NCBI RefSeq assembly: GCF_003416895.1
Contig: NZ_QVIO01000004.1
Location: forward strand, 124,001 to 188,000
From: Duganella sp. BJB476
GTDB taxonomy: Bacteria; Pseudomonadota; Gammaproteobacteria; Burkholderiales; Burkholderiaceae_D
Direction of reading: 5' to 3'
Length of the DNA stretch: 64,000 nucleotides
The notes below the pieces were generated by a model. That model worked only from the letters and a program-made list of their open reading frames with translations. It made no database searches and was not told the origin of the DNA. Both the position numbers and the translations under genes were made by a program. Positions 1 through 8,013 of the stretch are shown in pieces. How positions within the stretch are numbered: position 1 is the stretch's first letter; each line of letters opens with the position of its first letter.

Positions 1-1104
1 GGACAGCATGGCCTGGATGGCGGCCGGCAGCAGCTGCGCGTTGAGCGAGCCGAAGGCTTGCTGCAGGCCGGCGTCGCCTGGCAGCAGCACGAGGGCGCCG
101 TCGGCCTTGCGGTCGGCGCCCATGCCCAGCAGCGGATGGTGGGCGATGCCGAGGTTGCGCGGCGCCTGTTGCGCCAGCGCGTCCAGCTTGCGGTACAGGT
201 CGCGGTACTTGTCGTAGCCCGGGTCGCCCGGCTTGAGGCCCTTCCAGGTGGTGTTGGCGGTGTCGAGCACCAGCAGCTGGGTGTCCTGGCCGATCGGCAC
301 GGCGTAGGGATCGCTGTAGTTGCCGTCGGCGTCGTCGGCGGCGAGGTTGCAGTCGCGCCCGGCCAGCAGCGGGCGCGGGTCGAGCAGGCGCCAGTAGCCC
401 TGGCCGCCGCGCAGGCAGTTTTCGTGGTTGCCGCGCGCCATGATCCACGGCGCCGCCTGCAACAGCGCCGCGCCGGGCGCGAAGAAATCGGCGTTCCAGG
501 CGTCCCAGCCGTAGCCCCAGGGGCTGCCGGCGCAGCCGGCGTTGCCGTCCGGGCAAGCGTTTTCGCGGTAGTGGTAGTCGCCCACGTGGATCACCAGCTC
601 GGGGCGCCACGCGGCGGCGGCGGCGGCGATGGCGGCGAACGGATAGGCGGCGCCGTCGTTGCAGGCCTGGTAGCTGTGGCTGTTCTTTTGCAGGCGGCAG
701 CCGGTGTCGCCGATGACGACGATGCGTTGCGGCGCCGCGGCCGGCAGCGGCAGCGCCCGGCCCAGCACGCTCGCCTGGCTGGCGCTGGCCGGCAGCGGCG
801 CCTCGCAGGTCAGCAGCGGGAAGGCGGCCGGTTTGGAATCGGCCGCGGCCGACGGCGTGCTGCGCAGCGCCAGGGTGGCGGCCGGCGCGCGCACGGCCAT
901 CGCCTGCGGGCGCTGGTCGATGACGATGTCCGGGCAGGCGGGGGCGTCGATCAGCACGCGCGCCACGGCCGCGCCGTGCTCTCCCAGCACCACGAAGGAG
1001 GAAAAGGCCGGCGCCTGGCCGACGGTGGCGCAAGCGGCCAGCGCGGCGCACAGCAGGGGCGGCGCCCAGCGGCGGCAAATCGTCACGAACGTAGTCAAAG
1101 GCAC
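1..1104 (-). CDS. Calcineurin-like metallophosphoesterase, secreted or lipoprotein (3' end outside window)
   Basis: The reverse strand is open from a GTG at 1104 to the window edge (368 codons, no stop), so the C-terminus is missing. The order of metal-binding motifs is that of a calcineurin-like phosphoesterase: IGDTGCR, then VGDYHYR, then ARGNHENC, then IAHHPLLG near the visible end. The N-terminus reads as a hydrophobic export signal ending in ALAACA, so the protein is probably periplasmic or lipid-anchored. A GGAG about 7 nt upstream supports GTG 1104; in-frame TTG 1098 and GTG 1086 are alternatives. A roughly 90-residue region before the first motif may be an added beta domain. The substrate cannot be told from sequence. 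The large forward-strand reading frame over the same bases is an antisense shadow. Confidence 0.85.
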   Translation of the reverse strand, partial: MPLTTFVTICRRWAPPLLCAALAACATVGQAPAFSSFVVLGEHGAAVARVLIDAPACPDIVIDQRPQAMAVRAPAATLALRSTPSAAADSKPAAFPLLTCEAPLPASASQASVLGRALPLPAAAPQRIVVIGDTGCRLQKNSHSYQACNDGAAYPFAAIAAAAAAWRPELVIHVGDYHYRENACPDGNAGCAGSPWGYGWDAWNADFFAPGAALLQAAPWIMARGNHENCLRGGQGYWRLLDPRPLLAGRDCNLAADDADGNYSDPYAVPIGQDTQLLVLDTANTTWKGLKPGDPGYDKYRDLYRKLDALAQQAPRNLGIAHHPLLGMGADRKADGALVLLPGDAGLQQAFGSLNAQLLPAAIQAMLS

Positions 1105-1200
1105 GGCGGCTCCAGCAGGGGAATCCGGTAATTTACCATGCCGTCGCCATCCCGCGATCGGTGCGACAATACGCAGATTCCACATTTCTGTCTGCCCGCC

Positions 1201-1908
1201 ATGAGCCCACGCCGCCCGCACGCCCTGCTGTTCGACCTTGACGACACCCTGTGGCCGATCGGCCCGGTGATCGCGGCGGCGGAAACCAGCTGGCACGCCT
1301 GGCTGGCCGAGCACGCGCCCGAGGTGGCGCAGCGCTACTCGATCGCCGAGCTGCGCACGCGCCGCATGGCCTTGCTGGAGCAGCGGCCGGAGCTGGTGGT
1401 CGACCTGTACCAGCTGCGCCGCGTGGCGCTGGAGCAGGCCTTCGCCGAGGCCGGCGCCGACGCCGCCCACATCGACGGCGCCATGCAGCACTTCCACCTG
1501 CGGCGCAACGCCGTCACGCCGTACGCCGACGTGCTGCCGGCGCTGGCCGAGCTGCAGGCGCTGCTGCGGTTGGGCGTGATCACCAACGGCAACGCCGATC
1601 TGGAAGTCATCGGCCTGCACCACCATTTCGAGACCGTGCTGGCCTCGGCGCGCTTCGGCCGCGCCAAGCCCGACCCGGCGATCTTCCTGGCCGCCTGCGC
1701 AGCGATGGGCGTGGCGCCGCAGGACGCGGTCTACGTCGGCGACGATTTGCGGCTGGACGTGCAGGGCGCGCAGGGCGCGGGCCTGCGCGCGGTGTGGATG
1801 AACCGGGACGGCAGCACGGCGCATCTGGAGGCCGGCGTGGCGCCGGACGCCATTTGCGGCAGTTTCGATGCACTTCTGGCATGGGTGCGCGGACAAATGC
1901 AGCATTGA
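1201..1908 (+). CDS. HAD-superfamily hydrolase (pyrimidine 5'-nucleotidase / YjjG-like)
   Basis: A 235-residue cytoplasmic HAD phosphatase. All four HAD motifs are visible: the nucleophile motif FDLDDTLW at the N-terminus, TNGN (motif II), the KPDP lysine (motif III) and VYVGDDLRLD (motif IV acidic pair). A helical cap lies between motifs I and II, as in subfamily IA. DLDDTLW rather than DxDGT is common in the YjjG/pyrimidine nucleotidase branch, so a nucleotide-monophosphate or small phosphoester substrate is likely but unproven. The ATG at 1201 starts directly before the conserved domain; an in-frame ATG at 1138 would add an unconserved leader and is less likely. hrcA follows 62 nt downstream on the same strand. 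Confidence 0.85.
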   Translation: MSPRRPHALLFDLDDTLWPIGPVIAAAETSWHAWLAEHAPEVAQRYSIAELRTRRMALLEQRPELVVDLYQLRRVALEQAFAEAGADAAHIDGAMQHFHLRRNAVTPYADVLPALAELQALLRLGVITNGNADLEVIGLHHHFETVLASARFGRAKPDPAIFLAACAAMGVAPQDAVYVGDDLRLDVQGAQGAGLRAVWMNRDGSTAHLEAGVAPDAICGSFDALLAWVRGQMQH

Positions 1909-1970
1909 CGCCACGCCGCGGCCCCCGTCCGGCGCAGAGCGTGCATAATAAGCAGAAATACCATCAGTGA

Positions 1971-2993
1971 ATGAACATGCAACTCGAACCACGCGCACAA
2001 ACCCTGCTCAAGGCCCTCGTCGAACGCTACATCGCGGACGGCCAGCCGGTGGGCTCGCGCGCCCTGTCCAAGATCTCCGGGCTGGACCTGTCGCCGGCGA
2101 CCATCCGCAACATCATGGCCGACCTGGAGGAGCTGGGCTACGTCGCCAGTCCCCACACCTCGGCCGGCCGGGTGCCGACCCCGCGCGGCTACCGCATCTT
2201 TGTCGACACCCTGCTGACGGTGCAGCACCTGGACGAGCAATCGGTCGAAGGCCGCATGCGGCTGCAGGCGCCGCAGCCGCAGAAGATGATTTCCAACGCG
2301 GCGCAGATGCTGTCGTCGCTGTCGCAGTTCGCCGGCGTGGTGCTCAGCCCGCGGCGCGAATCGGTGTTTCAGCAGATTGAATTTTTGCGGCTGGGCGAGA
2401 AGCGCATCCTGCTGGTGATCGTCGGCCCCACCGGCGACGTGCAGAACCGGCTGCTGCTGACCGATGTCGACTACAGCCCGGCGCAGCTGATCCAGTCGGC
2501 CAACTACATCAACCAGAACTACGGCGGCCTGGCCTTTGACGAAGTGCACATGCGCCTGCAAAACGAAGTGCGCCAGCTGCGCGACGACATGGGCCGGCTG
2601 ATGCAGGCGGCGGTGGAGGCGGGCAGCGAAGCGATGGCCGACAACTCGGATGACATGGTCATCTCTGGCGAGCGCAACCTGCTGTCGGTGAGCGACCTGT
2701 CGTCGAACATGACCTCGCTGCGGCAGATGTTCGACATGTTCGAGCAGAAGACGGGATTGATGCAGCTGCTCGACGTCTCGAGCAAGGCCAGCGGCGTGCA
2801 GATCTACATCGGCGGCGAATCGAGCCTGGTGCCGATGGACGAGATGAGCGTGGTCACCGCGCCCTACATGGCCAACGGCAAGATCGTCGGCACGCTGGGA
2901 GTGATCGGCCCGACCCGCATGGCGTATGAGCGGGTGATACCGATCGTCGACATCACGGCCAAGCTGTTATCGAACGCGCTCAGCCACAATTAA
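1971..2993 (+). CDS. hrcA: Heat-inducible transcription repressor HrcA
   Basis: A 340-residue HrcA, normal length for the family. The N-terminal winged helix is clear (GSRALSKISGLDLSPATIRNI followed by HTSAGRVPT), then the GAF-like dimerisation region ending in VIGPTRMAYERVIPIVD. In proteobacteria HrcA represses groESL and sometimes dnaK through CIRCE operators and depends on GroEL for folding. No CIRCE element was seen in this window, so its targets lie elsewhere. Two in-frame ATG codons (1971 and 1977) are both plausible starts. The gene ends 7 nt from the convergent fur stop with no terminator between them. Confidence 0.97.
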   Translation: MNMQLEPRAQTLLKALVERYIADGQPVGSRALSKISGLDLSPATIRNIMADLEELGYVASPHTSAGRVPTPRGYRIFVDTLLTVQHLDEQSVEGRMRLQAPQPQKMISNAAQMLSSLSQFAGVVLSPRRESVFQQIEFLRLGEKRILLVIVGPTGDVQNRLLLTDVDYSPAQLIQSANYINQNYGGLAFDEVHMRLQNEVRQLRDDMGRLMQAAVEAGSEAMADNSDDMVISGERNLLSVSDLSSNMTSLRQMFDMFEQKTGLMQLLDVSSKASGVQIYIGGESSLVPMDEMSVVTAPYMANGKIVGTLGVIGPTRMAYERVIPIVDITAKLLSNALSHN

Positions 2994-3000
2994 GCGGGGG

Positions 3001-3429
3001 TCAGGCGCGGTGCGGGCAGGCGGTCTTGGTGCAGTTGCCGTAGATCGCCAGCGCGTGCTCGGCGATCTTGAAGCCGCGTTCCTTGGCCACGATCTGCTGG
3101 CGCGATTCGATTTCCTCGTCGAAGAATTCTTCCACCCGGCCGCAATCGAGGCACACCAGGTGATCGTGGTGCGAACCTTCGTTTAATTCAAAGATTGCCT
3201 TGCCCGTCTCGAAGTGGTTGCGGTTCAGCAGGCCGGCCTGCTCGAACTGGGTCAGCACGCGGTACACGGTCGCCAGGCCCACGTCCATATTGTCGGACAG
3301 CAGGATCTTGTAGACATCCTCGGCGGTCAGGTGGCGCACTTCGCTGTTCTGGAAGATGTCCAGGATTTTGAGGCGGGGCAGCGTGGCTTTCAGGCCGCTG
3401 GCCTTCAGGTCGGTAGGATTGTTGCTCAT
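3001..3429 (-). CDS. fur: Ferric uptake regulator Fur
   Basis: A 142-residue Fur repressor. It has the N-terminal winged helix with the recognition segment GLATVYRVLTQFEQAGL, then the metal-binding dimerisation domain with the HHDHLVCLDC cluster and a C-terminal CTKTACPH cysteine pair. With Fe2+ bound, Fur represses iron-uptake genes. It is transcribed divergently from bamE across a 268-bp AT-rich gap that must hold both promoters; fur next to bamE (omlA) is a conserved arrangement in beta- and gammaproteobacteria. Convergent with hrcA. Confidence 0.97.
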   Translation of the reverse strand: MSNNPTDLKASGLKATLPRLKILDIFQNSEVRHLTAEDVYKILLSDNMDVGLATVYRVLTQFEQAGLLNRNHFETGKAIFELNEGSHHDHLVCLDCGRVEEFFDEEIESRQQIVAKERGFKIAEHALAIYGNCTKTACPHRA

Positions 3430-3697
3430 GGTGTCGACTCTTTTAGTGGTTGGCGATAGCTAGGCCACAGTTTAACGCACTCCGGCAGCCACCGCACCTT
3501 CGGCGCCGCTACGCGCCCCTCCGGCGTGAAATTTACATTTGCAATGTTTTACAATTAATCTTTATAAAACAAGGACATAGTTCCGGATTTGCTGGATAAT
3601 GCTCACTCTCCGAGTGCCCGCGCAGCCCCATCTCGCACCTTGTGCTTTATGATATAGCGTTTTTCGGCACTTCCGCTCGATCAGATTGAGGACAACC

Positions 3698-4348
3698 ATG
3701 CGCGTCACCCAGGCTTTATCGCAGTCTTTGTTGCACCGTTTCACCCGCCGCGCGCCTCTGCTCGCCGGCGCTGTTTGCGTCGCGCTGGCCGTGGGCGGCT
3801 GCGCGTCCAACACCACGCTGGGCGAGAAATCGACCGACGTGAAGGAAACCGGCACGACGCTGGACGCCAACAAAGGCGCGCAAACCACCACCATCACCAA
3901 GCTGCAGAAGTTCATGTGGTTCTTCTCGCCGTATCGCCCGGACATCCAGCAGGGCAACTTCGTCTCCGAAGAGATGCTGTCGCAGCTGAAGACCGGCATG
4001 ACGCGCGAGCAAGTCCGCTTCATCTTCGGCACCGCGCTGCTGGCCGACCCGTTCCACGCCGACCGCTGGGACTACGCCTTCCGCATGGCCAAGGGCAACG
4101 GCGAAATCACCACCAGCCGCGTGATCGTGTTCTTCGACAAGGACGGCAAGGTGGCGCGCTGGGAAGGCGGCAACCTGCCGACCGAAAAAGAATACATCGC
4201 CCGCATCGCCGGCCCGGCGCCCAAGGTCAAGAAGGACCTGAGCATTCCGGACGCGCGCCCGGTGGGCAATACCTCGCCGATTCCGGCCGGCAGCGACAAC
4301 GCCGCCGCCTCGCCGGTCGGCGTCACGGTGAACAACGACAAGAAATAA
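3698..4348 (+). CDS. bamE: Outer membrane assembly lipoprotein BamE (SmpA/OmlA)
   Basis: A 216-residue lipoprotein: a long signal peptide ends in a lipobox (AVGGC, acylated Cys about 35), followed by the SmpA/OmlA domain with PYRPDIQQGNFV and LKTGMTREQVRFIFGTALLADPFH, the BamE signature. BamE belongs to the BAM complex that inserts beta-barrel proteins. Past the domain there is a C-terminal tail rich in Ala, Pro and Ser of about 50 residues, longer than in E. coli BamE. ATG 3698 is chosen because TGAGGA lies 5 nt upstream. dapB follows 16 nt downstream, so the two are probably co-transcribed. Confidence 0.95.
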   Translation: MRVTQALSQSLLHRFTRRAPLLAGAVCVALAVGGCASNTTLGEKSTDVKETGTTLDANKGAQTTTITKLQKFMWFFSPYRPDIQQGNFVSEEMLSQLKTGMTREQVRFIFGTALLADPFHADRWDYAFRMAKGNGEITTSRVIVFFDKDGKVARWEGGNLPTEKEYIARIAGPAPKVKKDLSIPDARPVGNTSPIPAGSDNAAASPVGVTVNNDKK

Positions 4349-4364
4349 GCACGAGGACCGAAGC

Positions 4365-5171
4365 ATGACAGACCTGAACATCGCCATCGCCGGCGCCGGC
4401 GGCCGCATGGGCCGCATCCTGATCGAAGCGGTGCTCGACGCCCCCGACGCCACCCTGTCCGGCGCGCTCGACCGCGCGGGCTCGGCCAACGTCGGCAGCG
4501 ACGCCGCCGCCTTCCTCGGCAAGCCGGCCGGCGTGCCGGTCGAGTCCGAGCTGGCCAAGGGCCTGGCCGGCGCCCGGTTCCTGATCGACTTCACCCGTCC
4601 CGAAGGCACGCTGGAGCACCTGGCCTATTGTGCCGAGCACGGCATCAAGATGATCATCGGCACCACCGGCTTCGACGAAGCGGGCAAGGCGGCGATCGCC
4701 GAGGCGGCCAAGAAGACCGCCATCGTGTTCTCGCCCAACTTCAGCGTTGGCGTCAACGTCACGCTCAAGCTGCTGCAACAGGCGGCCAAGGCGCTGGCGG
4801 TCGGCTACGACATCGAAGTGATCGAAGCCCACCACCGCCACAAGGTCGACGCCCCGTCCGGCACCGCGCTGAAGATGGGCGAAGTGCTGGCCGACGCGCT
4901 GGGCCGCGATTTGAAGGATTGCGCCGTCTACGCGCGCGAAGGCGTGACCGGCGAACGCGATCCGTCGTCGATCGGCTTTGCCACCATCCGTGGCGGCGAC
5001 ATCGTCGGCGACCACACCGTGCTGTTCGCCGGCACCGGCGAGCGCATCGAGATCAGCCACAAGTCCAGCAGCCGCGTGACCTACGCGCACGGCTCGCTGC
5101 GCGCCTGCCGCTTCCTGGCCGACAAGGCCACCGGCCTGTACGACATGAACGACGTGCTGGCGCTGAACTGA
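4365..5171 (+). CDS. dapB: 4-hydroxy-tetrahydrodipicolinate reductase
   Basis: DapB (268 residues) reduces hydroxy-tetrahydrodipicolinate with NAD(P)H in the lysine/diaminopimelate pathway. Visible are the N-terminal dinucleotide-binding loop AGAGGRMG, the IGTTGF strand and the catalytic segment EAHHRHKVDAPSGTA with the His pair and Lys. Length and motif spacing are normal. The TGA at 5169-5171 shares its last base with the exbB ATG, so translation of the next gene is probably coupled. Confidence 0.97.
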   Translation: MTDLNIAIAGAGGRMGRILIEAVLDAPDATLSGALDRAGSANVGSDAAAFLGKPAGVPVESELAKGLAGARFLIDFTRPEGTLEHLAYCAEHGIKMIIGTTGFDEAGKAAIAEAAKKTAIVFSPNFSVGVNVTLKLLQQAAKALAVGYDIEVIEAHHRHKVDAPSGTALKMGEVLADALGRDLKDCAVYAREGVTGERDPSSIGFATIRGGDIVGDHTVLFAGTGERIEISHKSSSRVTYAHGSLRACRFLADKATGLYDMNDVLALN

Positions 5172-5845
5172 TGACGCCCAACCACTTCACCCTGGCCAGC
5201 TACTGGGAGCAGGGCGACACCATCAGCCACATCGTGGCGCTGGTGTTGCTGGCGATGTCGCTGGTGAGCTGGTTCTTCATCCTGGCCAAGAGCTACGCCG
5301 CGTGGCGCATCCGCCGCAGCGCGCCGGCGGTGCAGGCGTTCTGGGAGGCGCCGTCGATGCAGGACGGCGTCGCCGCGCTGACCCTGGCCGATCCCGAACA
5401 GGTATTCCTGCCGCTGGCGCAGCAAGGCGCCGCGCAGCTGAAGGCCGCCGGCCGCGCTTCGCTGGGCGGCGAGATGGGCCATGCGGCCCAGGTCACCCGC
5501 GTGCTGCGGGTGGCGATCCAGAATTCCACCAACCGCCTCGAAGGCGGCCTGACCCTGCTGGCATCGATCGGCGCCACGGCGCCGTTCGTCGGCCTGCTGG
5601 GCACCGTGTGGGGTATTTATCACGCGCTGGCCAATGTGTCGGCCAGCGGCACGGTGCAGATCGACAAAGTAGCCGGCCCGGTGGGCGAGGCGCTGATCAT
5701 GACCGCCATCGGCCTGACGGTGGCCATCCCCGCCGTATTGGCGTATAACGGATTCAACCGCGTCAACCGGCTGACCCTGGCCGAGCTGGACGCCTTCGCG
5801 CACGACCTGCACGCCTACCTGACCACGGGCGAGCGTGCAAAATAA
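5171..5845 (+). CDS. exbB: MotA/TolQ/ExbB-family proton channel protein
   Basis: A 224-residue inner-membrane protein with three predicted membrane segments: one near residue 20-40 (IVALVLLAMSLVSWFFILA) and two in the C-terminal half (the TLLASIGATAPFVGLLGTVWG helix and the ALIMTAIGLTVAIPAVLAYN helix). This is the ExbB/TolQ layout, forming with ExbD a proton-driven motor. With an ExbD next door and no tolR/tolA/tolB, ExbB is more likely than TolQ. No tonB was found in the window. It overlaps dapB by one base. Its partner exbD is separated from it by a long palindromic repeat, which is unusual for a pair normally only a few bases apart. Confidence 0.9.
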   Translation: MTPNHFTLASYWEQGDTISHIVALVLLAMSLVSWFFILAKSYAAWRIRRSAPAVQAFWEAPSMQDGVAALTLADPEQVFLPLAQQGAAQLKAAGRASLGGEMGHAAQVTRVLRVAIQNSTNRLEGGLTLLASIGATAPFVGLLGTVWGIYHALANVSASGTVQIDKVAGPVGEALIMTAIGLTVAIPAVLAYNGFNRVNRLTLAELDAFAHDLHAYLTTGERAK

Positions 5846-5849
5846 CGGA

Positions 5850-5935
5850 GGGGGTCAGGTCTGACATTCGGACACGGCCTCTGCCGTAGGCATTGCTACG
5901 GCAGAGGCCGTGTCCGAATGTCAGACCTGACCCCC
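5850..5935. repeat. Long palindromic element, copy 1 (perfect 40-bp arms)
   Basis: Bases 5850-5889 and 5896-5935 are perfect inverted repeats of 40 bp around a 6-base loop (GCATTG). The outer ends are GGGGGTCAGGTCTGACATTC and its complement. A related copy sits at 8783-8861 and shares the sequence TCTGACATTCGGACACGG. Two near-identical copies within 3 kb show that it is a dispersed genomic element rather than a local terminator: there is no T-tract, and it lies inside an operon. The size and structure resemble REP/BIME elements mobilised by RAYT transposases or very small MITEs; that assignment is inference. Confidence 0.9.
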
Positions 5936-5954
5936 CGCTTTAAAAGGAGCGAGC

Positions 5955-6380
5955 ATGAGCTTTGGCGCATTCAACCACCACCGCAATCCGGGGCCGATGG
6001 CCGACATCAACGTCACGCCGATGGTGGACGTGATGCTGGTGCTGCTGGTGATCTTCATCCTCAGCGCGCCGATGTTCACCCACGCCGTCAAGCTGGACCT
6101 GCCGAAGGCGCAGGCGCAAGCCAGCCCGCAGCAGGCCGCGACGGTCACGCTGTCGATCGACGGCACCGGCAAAATATTCTGGAATAACGACCCGGTCGAG
6201 CAGAGCGTGCTGGAAGCGCGCCTGGTCGAAGCGGCCAAGCTGGAGCCTCAGCCGGAACTGCAACTGCGCGCCGACAAGGACACCCGCTACGAAGTGGTGG
6301 CGCAAGTAATGGCGGCCGCGCAGTCGAATGGATTAACGAAATTGGGCTTCGTCACCGACCCCAAGAAAGAGAAAAAATAA
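5955..6380 (+). CDS. exbD: Biopolymer transport protein ExbD/TolR family
   Basis: A 141-residue protein with one N-terminal membrane segment (MVDVMLVLLVIFILSAP) after a short cytoplasmic tail. The segment carries the conserved Asp in INVTPMVDVMLVLLV that takes part in proton transfer. A periplasmic domain follows, ending in GLTKLGFVTDPKKEKK. It works with the ExbB protein encoded upstream. AAAAGGAG lies 6-7 nt before ATG 5955. Its stop TAA shares a base with the ATG of the next gene (TAATG), so the barstar homologue is translationally coupled. Confidence 0.92.
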   Translation: MSFGAFNHHRNPGPMADINVTPMVDVMLVLLVIFILSAPMFTHAVKLDLPKAQAQASPQQAATVTLSIDGTGKIFWNNDPVEQSVLEARLVEAAKLEPQPELQLRADKDTRYEVVAQVMAAAQSNGLTKLGFVTDPKKEKK

Positions 6381-6706
6381 TGGCAACCGCAGAACTGAAC
6401 GGCGCGGCGATCACCGACTTTGACGCCTTCCACGCCGCCTGCAAGGCCGCGCTGGGCTTCCCCGACGGCTACGGCAACACCATGGACGCCTGGGTCGATT
6501 GCCTGAGCTATCTGCGCGACGAAGACGGCATGAGCAAGTTCCGCCTGAAGCCGAACGAAGTGCTGGAAATCGTCATCACGGGCGCGGAGGCCATGAAGGC
6601 CGCCGTGCCGGATATCCTGGAAGAAGTGACGTACTGCGTGGCCGGTATCAACGAGCGCTACGAAGACTACGGCGAAAAGCCGGCCCTGAAACTTACGCTG
6701 CGCTAG
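6380..6706 (+). CDS. Barstar-family (barnase inhibitor-like) protein
   Basis: A 108-residue protein matching the barstar family: an N-terminal strand, then GNTMDAWVDCLSYL, which corresponds to the barstar helix-2 region (GxNLDALWDxL), and an alternating strand/helix C-terminus. Barstar blocks the secreted ribonuclease barnase, but many proteobacterial barstar-like proteins have no known nuclease partner. No barnase-like gene occurs in this window. It is coupled to exbD by a TAATG overlap and its 3' end overlaps the convergent map gene by 14 bp. The role here is unknown; orphan immunity or a housekeeping nuclease inhibitor are both possible. Confidence 0.8.
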   Translation: MATAELNGAAITDFDAFHAACKAALGFPDGYGNTMDAWVDCLSYLRDEDGMSKFRLKPNEVLEIVITGAEAMKAAVPDILEEVTYCVAGINERYEDYGEKPALKLTLR

Positions 6707-7529
6707 CGGCAGTACCGGCTGGCACGGCGTTCGGGATCAGCGCCTTGGCGCCGGTCTCGCCTGGGGCCAAGGTCAGCACCTCGTAGCCGGTCTCGGTTAC
6801 CAGCACCATGTGCTCCCATTGCGCCGACAGCGATTTGTCGCGCGTCTCGACGGTCCAGCCGTCGTTCAATTCCTTGGTCGCCGCCTTGCCGGCATTGATC
6901 ATCGGTTCGATCGTGAACAGCATGCCCGGCTTGAGCACCACGCCCTGGCCTGGACGGCCATAGTGCGCCACTTGCGGTTCCTCATGGTAGACCATGCCGA
7001 TGCCGTGGCCGCAGTAATCCAGCACCACGCTGTAGCCGGCCTTCTCGGCGATGGTCTGGATCGCGAAGCCGACGTCGCCCAGCGTGGCGCGCGGCTTGAC
7101 GGCGCGGATGCCGGCCCACATCGCCGAATAGGTGGTCTCGACCAGCTTGCGCGCCGACTTCGACGGCTCGCCGACGTAGTACATGCGGCTGGTGTCGCCA
7201 TGCCAGCCATCCTTGATGACGGCGACGTCGATGTTGATGATGTCGCCATCCTTGAGGATGTGGTCTTCCGCCGGAATGCCGTGGCAGACCACGTGGTTGA
7301 CCGAGCTGCACACGGTGGCCGGGAAGCCGCCGTAGCCGACGTTGGCCGGCGTCACCTGCTGCACGTTGACGATGTAGTCGTTGCACAGCTGGTCGAGGTA
7401 GGCCGTGCTGACGCCCGCCTTGACGTGCGGCGCGATCATGGTCAGCACGTCGGCCGCCAGCTGGGCGGCGACGCGCGCCAGGACGATTTGCTCGGGCGAC
7501 TTGATCAGGTTGGCGTTGCGACGGGACAT
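6693..7529 (-). CDS. map: Methionine aminopeptidase, type I
   Basis: A 278-residue type I MetAP that removes the initiator Met from nascent proteins. The five metal ligands sit in recognisable blocks: NIDVAV, HGDTSR, CGHGIG, FTIEPM and WEHMVLV. The substrate-pocket HGIP motif is also present. There is no SH3 or zinc-finger extension. The C-terminal tail of about 25 residues is Ala/Pro rich and unconserved. map usually precedes rpsB or glnD in relatives, so its position here may reflect a second copy; that can only be checked against the whole genome. Confidence 0.95.
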   Translation of the reverse strand: MSRRNANLIKSPEQIVLARVAAQLAADVLTMIAPHVKAGVSTAYLDQLCNDYIVNVQQVTPANVGYGGFPATVCSSVNHVVCHGIPAEDHILKDGDIINIDVAVIKDGWHGDTSRMYYVGEPSKSARKLVETTYSAMWAGIRAVKPRATLGDVGFAIQTIAEKAGYSVVLDYCGHGIGMVYHEEPQVAHYGRPGQGVVLKPGMLFTIEPMINAGKAATKELNDGWTVETRDKSLSAQWEHMVLVTETGYEVLTLAPGETGAKALIPNAVPAGTAASAA

Positions 7530-7575
7530 GGGACTACCTCTTTCATTTTTTAAGCCGCGTATTCTGCCACAACCG

Positions 7576-7941
7576 CTAGCGCACCGCTTTCAAGTCGAAG
7601 TGCGGGTTGTCGATCAGGCAAAGCAAATTACCGAACGGATCGGCCAGTTCGACCGTCTTGATGTTCTCGCCGACGTCCTGGATGGCGCCCTGCACGGTGG
7701 CGCCCAGGGCGACGATGCGCTCGACTTCGGCGGCGATATCGTCCACGCCCCAGTAGACCATGCTGCCGGTCTGGCCCGGCTTGCCGTCCGGGATCAGGCC
7801 CAGCTCGAAGCCGCCGATGTTGAAGCCGACGTAGAACGGCTGGTCGAAGTAGGGGGCGGTGTCGAATACCTTGCTGTACCAGGCCTTGGCGGCCGCCAGG
7901 TCGGTGACCGGGTAGGCCACGGTGCGTAATCCCTTGATCAT
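7576..7941 (-). CDS. VOC-family (glyoxalase/bleomycin-resistance fold) protein
   Basis: A 121-residue single-domain VOC protein. It shows the repeated beta-alpha-beta-beta-beta pattern, VTDLAAAKAWYSKVF at the start and FGNLLCLIDNPHF at the end, a typical metal-ligand and dimer-swap region. ATG 7941 is preferred because GTGGAGAC lies 8 nt upstream; the longer frame to 7983 has no ribosome site. The AraC regulator gene lies 72 nt upstream on the same strand, so they probably form a transcription unit. Substrate unknown. Confidence 0.85.
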   Translation of the reverse strand: MIKGLRTVAYPVTDLAAAKAWYSKVFDTAPYFDQPFYVGFNIGGFELGLIPDGKPGQTGSMVYWGVDDIAAEVERIVALGATVQGAIQDVGENIKTVELADPFGNLLCLIDNPHFDLKAVR

Positions 7942-8013
7942 GCTTGTCTCCACTGAGATGTTGAAAACATCATCTTGGCACAATGCTGTCGCCGGCGATT
8001 GTAAAAATGGAAG

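Noticed and set aside
58..1131. Forward 357-codon frame at the window start
   Set aside because: Val/Ala/Gly/Arg shadow of the reverse-strand metallophosphoesterase, whose metal motifs are intact.
5850..5935. Palindrome as a simple exbB terminator
   Set aside because: Stem is far too long, has no T-tract, a second copy exists upstream of leuS, and exbD needs exbB expression.
5918..6187. Short frame beginning inside the palindromic element
   Set aside because: Start lies in the repeat arm and the frame runs out of phase through exbD.
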